Shown here: positions 5,413 through 12,201 of the stretch, piece by piece | Numbering within the stretch: position 1 is the first letter of the stretch | Layout of the letters: each line of letters starts with the position of its first letter | IMG/VR virus record: IMGVR_UViG_3300047471_000635 | Location: 1-20,546 of that record | Strand: one strand, 5' to 3' | DNA length: 20,546 nt | From: a virus | Notes under the pieces: generated by a model | What the model was told of the DNA's origin: nothing | Databases searched by the model: none | Seen by the model: only the letters and a program-made list of their open reading frames with translations | Position numbers and translations under genes: made by a program

Positions 5413-5624
5413 GCGACCGAGTACCAACCAACCTTGACAAGCCAGCCGATAGCTCGCTCGACTACGCCTACCGGCTCGCCTGGGCGCTATGGGAGAAACA
5501 CTACAAGATTGATGCGCCGGATTGGAAGCCTCTCCCTGATCTGCTCGGCCTGCTTACGCAGATCGACAACATGGCGGCAGGGCTGGTGCGGCCGTCTGCA
5601 AATGGGCAAACAGAGGAGCGATAG
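5409..5624 (+). CDS. Small hypothetical protein
   Basis: A 71-residue protein starting at ATG 5409, which overlaps the previous stop. It has an aromatic helical segment (LDYAYRLAWALWEKHYKID) followed by PDWKPLPDLLGLLTQIDNM, then a short polar tail. No motif of known function. The next gene starts two bases after its stop. It appears to be part of the same rightward transcript. Function unknown. Confidence 0.65.
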   Translation: MSDRVPTNLDKPADSSLDYAYRLAWALWEKHYKIDAPDWKPLPDLLGLLTQIDNMAAGLVRPSANGQTEER

Positions 5625-5625
5625 T

Positions 5626-5835
5626 ATGCTTGAGCTTTTGCACACCGCGGCATTTGCCTGCGTCATCGCTGTCTCAACCCCCGCCGGTGAAATCTGCGTC
5701 AAGCCGGATGGGAACGTAGAGTATCCAGCCGGCGTCGCGCTCGACCGGATTTCTCGCCAATTTTGGGAGGAAGTCGGGAGAGGTCTGCCGCGCGATTTCC
5801 TTTGTGGATTTCGGCCCACGTCGCTCAAGCCGTGA
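5626..5835 (+). CDS. Small protein with hydrophobic N-terminus
   Basis: A 69-residue protein with GAGGAG about nine bases before ATG 5626. Residues 2-18 are hydrophobic (LELLHTAAFACVIAVST) and might be a signal peptide or a short membrane segment, although there is no N-terminal positive charge. The remainder contains two cysteines (EICVKP and DFLCGF) that could form a disulphide if exported. It is the last gene of the rightward cassette and converges on the lysis genes. Function unknown. Confidence 0.6.
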   Translation: MLELLHTAAFACVIAVSTPAGEICVKPDGNVEYPAGVALDRISRQFWEEVGRGLPRDFLCGFRPTSLKP

Positions 5836-5969
5836 ACAGTTAGATGATCGGCAAAGCGTTTGCTGTTGCTGGACCTCAGCACGGTTTGCAGATCGGCGGC
5901 GGCCGCGGCGGGTAGGGCTGCAGCGGCTGCATCCGCTCATAGGACGGAGCGTCCGACCCCGTCTCCGCG
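5836..5969. other. Convergent intergenic region, no confident gene
   Basis: This 134-bp stretch lies between the ends of the rightward cassette and the leftward late region. I find small inverted repeats (GCAAA / TTTGC around 5860-5872, and GC-rich runs near 5895-5930) but no U-tract, so no convincing terminator. On the minus strand an 18-codon proline-rich frame (ATG 5932 to TGA 5876, sequence ending PPPICKPC) follows the 58-residue membrane gene by 37 bp. It is too short to call. Confidence 0.4.
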
Positions 5970-6146
5970 TCAGCGAATGGGGCTCCCGAAATCGTGCCAC
6001 CCGAGCAGGCCGATCAGGATGAACAACACGATCCATGAGCCGAACGTGCGATAGGGATTGGGCTCGGCTGTCCAGGGTCCGACACCCCAAACGCCGAAAA
6101 CCAGCACAATCACGTAGATCAGCCAGAACCAGATATTGGCACCCAT
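5970..6146 (-). CDS. 58-residue membrane protein, holin-like
   Basis: A short gene starting at ATG 6146, with AGGGAG seven bases upstream. It encodes 58 residues with two hydrophobic segments: IWFWLIYVIVLVFGVWGV (5-22) and SWIVLFILIGLLGW (37-50). A short polar loop containing WTAEPNPYR links them, and the tail is HDFGSPIR. Two membrane spans in a tiny protein at the end of a lysis cassette fit a holin or holin partner. I recall similar Trp-rich small proteins in Hyphomicrobiales prophages, but no family is certain. It follows the 93-residue membrane gene by 11 bp and is probably co-transcribed. Topology is inferred from hydrophobicity only. Confidence 0.65.
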   Translation of the reverse strand: MGANIWFWLIYVIVLVFGVWGVGPWTAEPNPYRTFGSWIVLFILIGLLGWHDFGSPIR

Positions 6147-6157
6147 GGTCGAGCTCC

Positions 6158-6439
6158 CTACTTCGACGGGTTGATGTGCAGTTCCTTGGTCATCACATCG
6201 ATGATCCGCTCAAGCCGCGAGGTGTTGCGTTCGGTTTCTTTTTCGAGAACCGTCAGGCGATTGTTGATCTCCGCGAGATGCGGCGAGCCGCGCACCTCCA
6301 GCGTCACGACCCGCGTTTCCAGCCGCACCATGTAGGCGGTGACGCTCAAACCCGCCGCGCCGATCGCAATGGCCTGCGCCACCAGAAAATAGACGAGGGT
6401 CTGGTTTTCCGAGAACCATGATCGGACCTTGTCGATCAT
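6158..6439 (-). CDS. Small membrane protein with coiled coil (holin or spanin-like)
   Basis: A 93-residue protein. A hydrophobic segment (about 14-37; LVYFLVAQAIAIGAAGLSV and onwards) follows a short charged N-terminus. After it comes a long charged helix (LETRVVTLEVRG, then LAEINNRLTVLEKETERNTS) with leucine spacing of a coiled coil. One membrane span plus a coiled coil resembles the inner-membrane spanin (Rz-type) layout as well as some holin-associated proteins. Its ATG overlaps the amidase stop (ATGA at 6436-6439), tying it to the lysis cassette. No Rz1-like lipoprotein partner was found nested in it. Holin, antiholin and spanin all remain possible. Confidence 0.68.
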   Translation of the reverse strand: MIDKVRSWFSENQTLVYFLVAQAIAIGAAGLSVTAYMVRLETRVVTLEVRGSPHLAEINNRLTVLEKETERNTSRLERIIDVMTKELHINPSK

Positions 6440-7401
6440 GCCGGGAAGGTGACCTCCACCGTATCGTCGGTTTCCAGCCCGAGATCCTGCATCACGCTCT
6501 GCGAGACATCGACCAGCCGGCCGGTGTTTTCATTCGGCCCCCAGTCAGCCGGCATGCAGACAACGCCGAAACCGGTGCGCGGGTTGCGCACAAAGGCCTT
6601 GAGCCCGAGGAGCTCGGCCTTGGAGTGCTGGTCGTAGTCCCACCGCATCGCCAGAAAATGCACATGCGGATTGAGCCGGCGCGCGAGCCCGGTCGTGCCG
6701 GGCGGCTGCGAGGGCAGGAATAGCTCCGGTTTCTGCGACACGCTGCTGATGAACGCCAGCCCCTCGCTCGGCGACACGCCGGCGTCCTCTGGGCCGCCAA
6801 ACCACGACACCGTGCCGGTCTCCACCTCGAAAGCCGGCGGCTCAGGCGGGTCCGGTCGATCGGGCCGCCCCGGCGTGCCTGGGATCGTCACGCCCGCGAT
6901 CGTCTCAGCGAGCGCCCGGCAGACGGCATCGAAACCGGTCTGGTAAAGCGCCACGTCGGTCTGGCTATCGACAAAGCAGACCTCGACGAGAATGGCCGGC
7001 GCGCTCGTTGAGTTCAGGAAGAACAAATCGCTGCGGTATTTGGGGCCACGGTTGGTAAACCCACAGCTAGCGATCGCCGCCGACACGTCGTCCGCGAGCT
7101 CCTCCTGCGTGACGTACAGACATTCGGTGCCGTGGCCGCTACCGTCGTAGGCGTTGAAGTGGATCGAGATATCAAGCTGGCGCTCGCGCGAATTGTGGAA
7201 ATCAACCAGCCGATTGAGGTTCTCGTTCTGCGAGGTTGATACCGTGTCCTCGTAGGTGGTCACATCGACGCCGGCCTCGCGCATGAACTGGGCCGCGCGA
7301 TCGACCACCCGCACCGCCTCCTGGTGCTCGTCGATGTAGCCCACGGCTCCCGAGACGTGCTTGCCGTGGCCCGACGAGATCACGATCCGGTCATAGGTCA
7401 T
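6436..7401 (-). CDS. Endolysin: amidase_3 domain fused to RlpA-like double-psi barrel
   Basis: A 321-residue cell-wall hydrolase. Residues 1-170 are an N-acetylmuramoyl-L-alanine amidase of the Amidase_3 type, which cuts the bond between MurNAc and the stem peptide. Visible parts are the zinc ligands His12 (SSGHGKHVSG), Glu28 (DEHQEAV) and His81 (SIHFNAY), and catalytic Glu140 (ILVEVCFVD). A Pro/Arg/Asp linker spans 172-190. Residues 197-321 resemble an RlpA-like double-psi beta barrel: the block PADWGPNENTGRLVDVS parallels the D-x-GP-x-x-GR-x-x-DLS signature, with Asp286 and Asp298. RlpA-type domains in bacteria can act as lytic transglycosylases. There is no signal peptide, so a holin would be needed for release. 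ATG 7401 overlaps the stop of the upstream gene. Confidence 0.85.
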   Translation of the reverse strand: MTYDRIVISSGHGKHVSGAVGYIDEHQEAVRVVDRAAQFMREAGVDVTTYEDTVSTSQNENLNRLVDFHNSRERQLDISIHFNAYDGSGHGTECLYVTQEELADDVSAAIASCGFTNRGPKYRSDLFFLNSTSAPAILVEVCFVDSQTDVALYQTGFDAVCRALAETIAGVTIPGTPGRPDRPDPPEPPAFEVETGTVSWFGGPEDAGVSPSEGLAFISSVSQKPELFLPSQPPGTTGLARRLNPHVHFLAMRWDYDQHSKAELLGLKAFVRNPRTGFGVVCMPADWGPNENTGRLVDVSQSVMQDLGLETDDTVEVTFPA

Positions 7402-7691
7402 TTGGGCGGCCCCTTCGGCTCATGCTTGTCCTCAAGCGCCTTGACGCGGTCTTGCGCCTCCTTGAGTGCGGTCTGCAGTTGTTCAACCTGCATCCGTAGC
7501 GACGTTACCTCGATTACCAGCGCACCGATCTGCGTACCGATGCGCTGGTCGAGCGTCGGGGATGGCGGTACCGGTGCCGGAGACTGTGCGAACACGGGGG
7601 CGCAGAGACCTATGCCAACCGACACAGCAACCGCTAGACAACGGGATAGCGAGAGCGGTAGAATTGCGGCCATGGATGTCATCCTGGGCAT
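7398..7691 (-). CDS. Secreted coiled-coil protein upstream of endolysin
   Basis: A 97-residue protein from ATG 7691; in-frame ATGs at 7682 and 7673 give 94 or 91 residues. Residues 8-36 look like a Sec signal peptide (LSLSRCLAVAVSVGIGLC followed by APVFAQ), with probable signal peptidase cleavage after VFA. The mature part has a Pro-rich link, then a coiled coil (ALVIEVTSLRMQVEQLQTAL, then KEAQDRVKALEDKHE). The cysteine contexts do not match a lipobox. It lies between the tailspike and the endolysin and is coupled to the latter by ATGA. A periplasmic lysis accessory role is inferred from position and layout. Confidence 0.65.
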   Translation of the reverse strand: MPRMTSMAAILPLSLSRCLAVAVSVGIGLCAPVFAQSPAPVPPSPTLDQRIGTQIGALVIEVTSLRMQVEQLQTALKEAQDRVKALEDKHEPKGPPK

Positions 7692-7761
7692 GGTGCTGGT
7701 TGTCCTCGTCTACGTGCTGTCCGAATGGGCATGCGGCGGCGAGGAGGGGCTTTGATCCGGC

Positions 7762-10700
7762 TTACGGCGTCTCATACATGATCCCCATGTTGATTTGATC
7801 ACCATTTACCCAGGTGGTTGTGCCGTCATAATAGCTGATGCTTAGTTGCGTCGCGCTGTCTAATATAAAACATATTATCCCCTTGAGCCTGCTCTGCCCT
7901 GAACAGCCAAGTGCATAGTTCAAGGTCGATGATATTGGCAACGGCAAGGTCATAAGTATACGACCGGTCGCTGTACCGACCGTAGGGATACCTATCGTCA
8001 CTCTCATGAGTACGATTTTGCCCCACTTTCTATATACCGCAGAGGCGCCGGCGGACGTAAAAGTGCCGGTTACATTCGTAATGACCGGACTGAACGAAGT
8101 CCCCGCTGACCCGCCCCAGGTTATCTCATTGGCAACTGTAAGATTGCCTGCTCCTGGATCGCTTGTGCCACCGACGTTGGCGCTGGAAAATGTTTGCAGC
8201 GCCGACCAGTTGTTGACGTGGCCGAGAGCGAGCGATGCCACCACCGCTCCTGTCGTCGGTGCGATTGTCAGTGTGCTGTCGGCGTTGCTGACGCTATTGA
8301 CGGCCCCACCTCCGCCCGAGCCGCAAGTCGCGCCAGTTCCGGACACCACACCTGTGGCGCTGGCCTGCAAACATTGGGTTGAGCCAGTGATGCCGGACAG
8401 TGCCAACGTGCTACTCGACACTCCCGCGCTAAATGTCTGCGCCGCACTCCAAGTATTGGCCTTAGCGAGATTGATCTCCAGGTTTGTTGTGGTGGTTCCA
8501 CTAACCGCTAAGGTAGTCCCCGTGCTAGTGATCGCGTTGACGCCACCGCCCCCAGAACCGCACGCCGCGCCCGTGCCAGAAACGACACCGATTGTGCTTG
8601 CTTGCAAACATTGAGAGCTTGCGCCAGTGACACCGGATAGAGTGAGACCGCTGAGGGTCTGCGGGGCGGTCCAGGTGTTGGCGTGCCCGAGGTTCAGGTC
8701 GACAGTAACCGCCGTCGTTCCCCCAACCGCGATCGTGCTGGCGGGACTGCTGACACCAGTAATTCCGCCCCCGCCGGCTCCGCAGTCAGACGCGGTGCCG
8801 GACACAAGACCGGTCGTATCGACGTGCAGGCACCGTGTGCCGCCCGTGATCCCGGTAAACTTAGCGCCCGTCGAGACAACCACCCCGTTGCCGCCGTCTA
8901 TGCCGACATTGGCACTGCCGACCGATAATCCACCGCTCGCTTGCATCGCCACGGTCGATGTCAATGACGCTGTGCCGGTGGGCGTAGTTAAGAATTGAAT
9001 TGATGCGCCCTGCTTTGTGTCGCTGTATGTCTCGGTGGCAACCATCTCGATCAGGGCGCCGCCGCCCGTAGAATACGTCGTTGCGCCGTATCCGGCCCCG
9101 CTGATGGCAGCGAGCAGCGTGCCCTGCGCCGTCGGCGAAGGGGCCGCCAGTGTCCCACCCGACGTGAAGAAATTCAGCGCTGGTGAGCCGGACGCCGCAA
9201 AAATGGTCTGCCTTGCGTTGCCTCCATTGGCACCGAGGATCTGTTGCACAGTATCGGGAATACCAAGCGTAGGCTTGGCTGTGTTCTTGGTCGCTACAGC
9301 AACCGCGTTCCCCACTGGATACGGCGGCGCCGCCTCGGTCGGGTCCATAAAAAACGTCGACCCATCGTCGCGGATATTGATCGCCGTGTTTGAAATGCCA
9401 AACGTCGGCCGCGCCGCCGAGGGCTGATAGCCGCCAATGTCGCTCGTGCTCTTGAAGTTTGTCCCGTTGGATATCACCAGCGTCGAGGCGTGCGAGCCGG
9501 AAATCTTGATGCGATTGGTCGCATAGCCGTTCCACCCGACCGTCCCGCCGCTGGTATAGGTGCCGCCGAAAGTTGTCCCAACCAGATCAATCTGCGTGCC
9601 ATTGACAATTGACACCGTGCCTTCTGCATTGCAGCCGGTCGCACCATTGATGCCGGTTGCCCACAATTTCTGACCATTGGTAAACCCGCCGGTGCCGCCA
9701 GTAATTGTCAAACGGCAAGCCGCGCCGGCGCCACTCACGGCCCCCGTAACAACTCCCACTGGCGGCATCGTTCGCTCAAATGACGATCCCATCACAGTGA
9801 TCGCGGACTGGTTCGCATTCTGTGAGACGGAGATATCCGCGTCCCCAGCATTGCCCTCGAAAATCACGCCCCGGAAACTGATCGCGCCATACCCGGCGCC
9901 AGGATCGCTAATGAGCACGCCGCCAGAACCGGCAACGCCGAGTCGGCCGTTGTACTGGAAACCTCCGCCGATAAATTCAAACCCATTCAGATGCGTGCCG
10001 TTGGCCCCGTAGGTGATGTTGCCGCCGATGTCCGGGTTAATGAATGTCCAGTTGTTCGGCTCGGTCACACTAACAGCAGCATTCCAATGAATGCCGCCAT
10101 TGTTCCACACTACGTGCGTGTCGTAGACCGATATCTGATCGGCATCGACATTGTCCCACCCGAGATCAAATTCAGCGATGACCACGTCGCGGACGACGCC
10201 ATAGGCCATCTTGTTGAATTTTAAACCGACGCTGCTGGGGACAAAGGTGGCGCCGGGATGGATGCCCTGCAGCCGGATATGCTCCAGATGAAAAAAGCCC
10301 TCAGGCCTGTTTGTGGCACCGATGTAGCTCAAGAGTGTGCCGTTCCCACCATAGGCGATGCACGTGGACGATGGCCCGGCACCCACAAGGTGGATGCGGT
10401 TGATAAAGACCGTCGATGTCGCTGCTGTCTCATCGATTGTGAGCGCGGCCGGCGCACCCGCAACCTTATAACATTGGCCCGCCGCGGATCGCGGGAAGTA
10501 CAGTGTGCCGCCGCCTCCAGCGAGCACCGCATTGATTGCCGCCTGAATTGCACTCGTGTCATCAGCAACACCGTCGCCAACGGCGCCAAAGTCTCTCACG
10601 CTGATGGTCTGGCCGATCTTCGACCATACGTCGTAAGGCACGGCACCGGTGCCGGCCTGAGTGAACGGCTGCAGCCTCGGCGCCGCATCGCTGCGCAGAG

Positions 10701-11211
10701 CGTTGGACGCAGCGCCATTCACGGCAGTCGGGCCAACCACCCCGGTCGGGTTCGCAAAGGTGACGCCGGTGCCACCGCTGCCGCATTCCGATCCGGTGCC
10801 GGAAACATTCCCCGCGGTGTCGGCGTGCAGACACTGCGACGACCCCGTAATCCCCGACAGCTTGAGCGCGCTGATCGACGCCCCCGCATTGAACGTCTGC
10901 AGGGCGGTCCAGGTGTTGGCGTGAGCGAGGTTCAGCGAACCGACGACGTTGCCCGTCGTCGGCGCAATCGTTAGCGTCGCGTCCGAATTGGTCACGCTGC
11001 TGACGGCCCCGGCGATGCCAGTGCCGCAACCAAAGCCGACGCCCAGCGTGTAATTAAGCGCCCCCGTTGGACAGTTCGGCACCGGCACCGTATTTGGCAG
11101 CCCGGAGCTCGTGGTAAAATTTCCCCACAAAGTGCTGGGTGGGAATTGCGTCTGCGCGACCGCCTGGGTCGAGAGTAGGGCCGCCGCGAGTGCAAACAGG
11201 ATACGTTTCAT
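7762..11211 (-). CDS. Modular tailspike with pectate-lyase fold and signal peptide
   Basis: A 1149-residue adsorption protein. ATG 11211 lies five bases after the previous stop; its ribosome site is weak (GGGT). Residues 1-20 are a textbook signal peptide (MKRILFALAAALLSTQAVAQ). Residues 69-147 form a first repeat module ending CGSGG. A further linker (FANPTGVVGPTAVNG, then NALRSDAAP) is typical of tail fibres. From about 203 the motif VRDFGAVGDGVADDTSAIQA marks a Pectate_lyase_3 type right-handed beta helix, reaching to about 480, as in tailspikes that cut surface polysaccharide. Beta-rich fibre sequence follows. Residues 785-1010 repeat the module (half, full, full, half), and the last 140 residues form a C-terminal tip. 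The polysaccharide target is unknown; export of a spike through Sec would be odd. Confidence 0.82.
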   Translation of the reverse strand: MKRILFALAAALLSTQAVAQTQFPPSTLWGNFTTSSGLPNTVPVPNCPTGALNYTLGVGFGCGTGIAGAVSSVTNSDATLTIAPTTGNVVGSLNLAHANTWTALQTFNAGASISALKLSGITGSSQCLHADTAGNVSGTGSECGSGGTGVTFANPTGVVGPTAVNGAASNALRSDAAPRLQPFTQAGTGAVPYDVWSKIGQTISVRDFGAVGDGVADDTSAIQAAINAVLAGGGGTLYFPRSAAGQCYKVAGAPAALTIDETAATSTVFINRIHLVGAGPSSTCIAYGGNGTLLSYIGATNRPEGFFHLEHIRLQGIHPGATFVPSSVGLKFNKMAYGVVRDVVIAEFDLGWDNVDADQISVYDTHVVWNNGGIHWNAAVSVTEPNNWTFINPDIGGNITYGANGTHLNGFEFIGGGFQYNGRLGVAGSGGVLISDPGAGYGAISFRGVIFEGNAGDADISVSQNANQSAITVMGSSFERTMPPVGVVTGAVSGAGAACRLTITGGTGGFTNGQKLWATGINGATGCNAEGTVSIVNGTQIDLVGTTFGGTYTSGGTVGWNGYATNRIKISGSHASTLVISNGTNFKSTSDIGGYQPSAARPTFGISNTAINIRDDGSTFFMDPTEAAPPYPVGNAVAVATKNTAKPTLGIPDTVQQILGANGGNARQTIFAASGSPALNFFTSGGTLAAPSPTAQGTLLAAISGAGYGATTYSTGGGALIEMVATETYSDTKQGASIQFLTTPTGTASLTSTVAMQASGGLSVGSANVGIDGGNGVVVSTGAKFTGITGGTRCLHVDTTGLVSGTASDCGAGGGGITGVSSPASTIAVGGTTAVTVDLNLGHANTWTAPQTLSGLTLSGVTGASSQCLQASTIGVVSGTGAACGSGGGGVNAITSTGTTLAVSGTTTTNLEINLAKANTWSAAQTFSAGVSSSTLALSGITGSTQCLQASATGVVSGTGATCGSGGGGAVNSVSNADSTLTIAPTTGAVVASLALGHVNNWSALQTFSSANVGGTSDPGAGNLTVANEITWGGSAGTSFSPVITNVTGTFTSAGASAVYRKWGKIVLMRVTIGIPTVGTATGRILMTLPLPISSTLNYALGCSGQSRLKGIICFILDSATQLSISYYDGTTTWVNGDQINMGIMYETP
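8182..8859 (-). repeat. C-terminal repeat modules of the tailspike
   Basis: Protein-level repeats at residues 785-1010. The unit is about 75-79 residues, with the core ANTW-[ST]-A-x-QT near its middle and LSG-[IV]-TG, then CL-[QH] and VSGTG-x-x-CGSGGGG at its end. Seen here are a second half (residues 785-816), two full units (817-890 and 891-969) and a first half (970-1010). Another full unit is at residues 69-147 (about 11007-10771). Each full unit has two conserved cysteines. Confidence 0.75.
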
Positions 11212-11215
11212 GTCG

Positions 11216-11779
11216 TTACCCAAAGCTAAGGATGACCCACCCGCCGGTGGGATTTGGCGCGAGGGAGGCAGCGCCGAATTTCGTGCGAATGACGACAGAA
11301 CCCAGGCCATCAGCCTTTTCCGTGCCATTGAACGTTACGGTGATGTTGTTTGTGTCGGCATCACCCTTGCCGTCCTTGATGTAGACCGGCCCGCGGGTAC
11401 GTAACCCTGCAGCGACGAGCGTCACCTGCGTCGGACTGCCGGCAGCTTTCTCGACAATGATGAGATCATCTGGGATCGACGCGAGATAGCCCACGCCAGA
11501 CTGCACGGTGATCGTATTAAAACTGTACGCGCCACCGCCGCCACCGCCGCTTCCTACCACGATCGACAACGGCATCGTGTTATAGACGCCGCTGACGCGG
11601 TCCCACACCTTGACCATTTTTTCGTCGGGAACCGGTATTGCACTCAGCGCCGCAAGCACCTCATAAGCCGAGCCGATCGTGTAGATGCCGTTTTTCTTCG
11701 TCACCTCGACGCCATCGATCGCGACCACCTGGGTCGGAAACGACGCCGAGACGTTGACCCGATAGGCAAAGGGCAGCAT
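11216..11779 (-). CDS. Fibre-associated structural protein
   Basis: A 187-residue protein. ATG 11779 is chosen because AAAGGAGG, the best ribosome binding site in the window, lies five bases upstream and overlaps the stop of the preceding gene. The N-terminal 75 residues (YRVNVSASFPTQVVAIDGV onwards) precede a glycine run (SGGGGGGAYSF). The C-terminal part (VQSGVGYLASIPDDLIIVEK, then GPVYIKDGKGDADTNNITV) resembles the beta-rich IKDGKGxAxxNNI tip domain often found in phage tail fibres. It sits between a small fibre-associated gene and the tailspike, so it probably belongs to the adsorption apparatus. Exact role unknown. Confidence 0.75.
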   Translation of the reverse strand: MLPFAYRVNVSASFPTQVVAIDGVEVTKKNGIYTIGSAYEVLAALSAIPVPDEKMVKVWDRVSGVYNTMPLSIVVGSGGGGGGAYSFNTITVQSGVGYLASIPDDLIIVEKAAGSPTQVTLVAAGLRTRGPVYIKDGKGDADTNNITVTFNGTEKADGLGSVVIRTKFGAASLAPNPTGGWVILSFG

Positions 11780-11790
11780 TGCTGCCTCCT

Positions 11791-12201
11791 TTAGTACGTC
11801 ACACCGCCGTCGATCACCGGCAACTGCGCGACGAACAGTTGTCGTGTTCCCTGGTCCGAGCCGTCCGAGGCAACGCAACCGACGCGGTATGTCCCGGCCT
11901 TGAGCGTGCGCATCTTGGTTTCCGGGAAAACCACCTGGAAATACCCCACGTCGAGGATCGCGATCCCGTTGCCGAGCGACGCCGTGAGTATCGGATACGC
12001 CTCGGGCGGGTCGTCGTACCAGGGCGCCATGGGGGTCGACCAATGCCCGACGCTGCGGCCAATGATGCGCACCTCAAGCTGGATCGAGGTAAGCCCCGAC
12101 AGGTCGATCGGGTCGCCGGTGTCGTCGTCGCGGAGCTCGATCACCGGCACCCAGCTTTCGCGGTTGGTAACTTGGGGAAACAGGATAGGGTTTGCGTACA
12201 T
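11791..12201 (-). CDS. Small tail/fibre-associated protein
   Basis: A 136-residue protein. ATG 12201 is preferred, with AGGAA six bases upstream; GTG 12204 would give one residue more. The start overlaps the stop of the tail fibre gene by one base (TGATG). It reads as a beta-rich domain (WVPVIELRDDDTGDPIDLSG, then IQLEVRIIG), a glycine/isoleucine strand region, and the end LFVAQLPVIDGG. This opening resembles the N-terminal domain of some baseplate or fibre-attachment proteins (BppU-like), which I recall only as a general pattern. Virion-associated is likely from context. Confidence 0.7.
   Translation of the reverse strand: MYANPILFPQVTNRESWVPVIELRDDDTGDPIDLSGLTSIQLEVRIIGRSVGHWSTPMAPWYDDPPEAYPILTASLGNGIAILDVGYFQVVFPETKMRTLKAGTYRVGCVASDGSDQGTRQLFVAQLPVIDGGVTY

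Noticed and set aside
5836-5969. Bidirectional terminator between the convergent units
   Set aside because: Small inverted repeats exist, but no stable stem followed by a U-tract is seen in either direction.
5674-6090. Minus-strand frame of 138 codons between the lysis genes and the rightward cassette
   Set aside because: It overlaps both the 58-residue membrane gene and the end of the plus-strand gene at 5626-5835, is Arg-rich and shows no domain.
8006-8614. Plus-strand frame of about 200 codons within the tailspike region
   Set aside because: Its Pro/Ala/Val-rich sequence is the reverse reading of the tailspike repeat modules.
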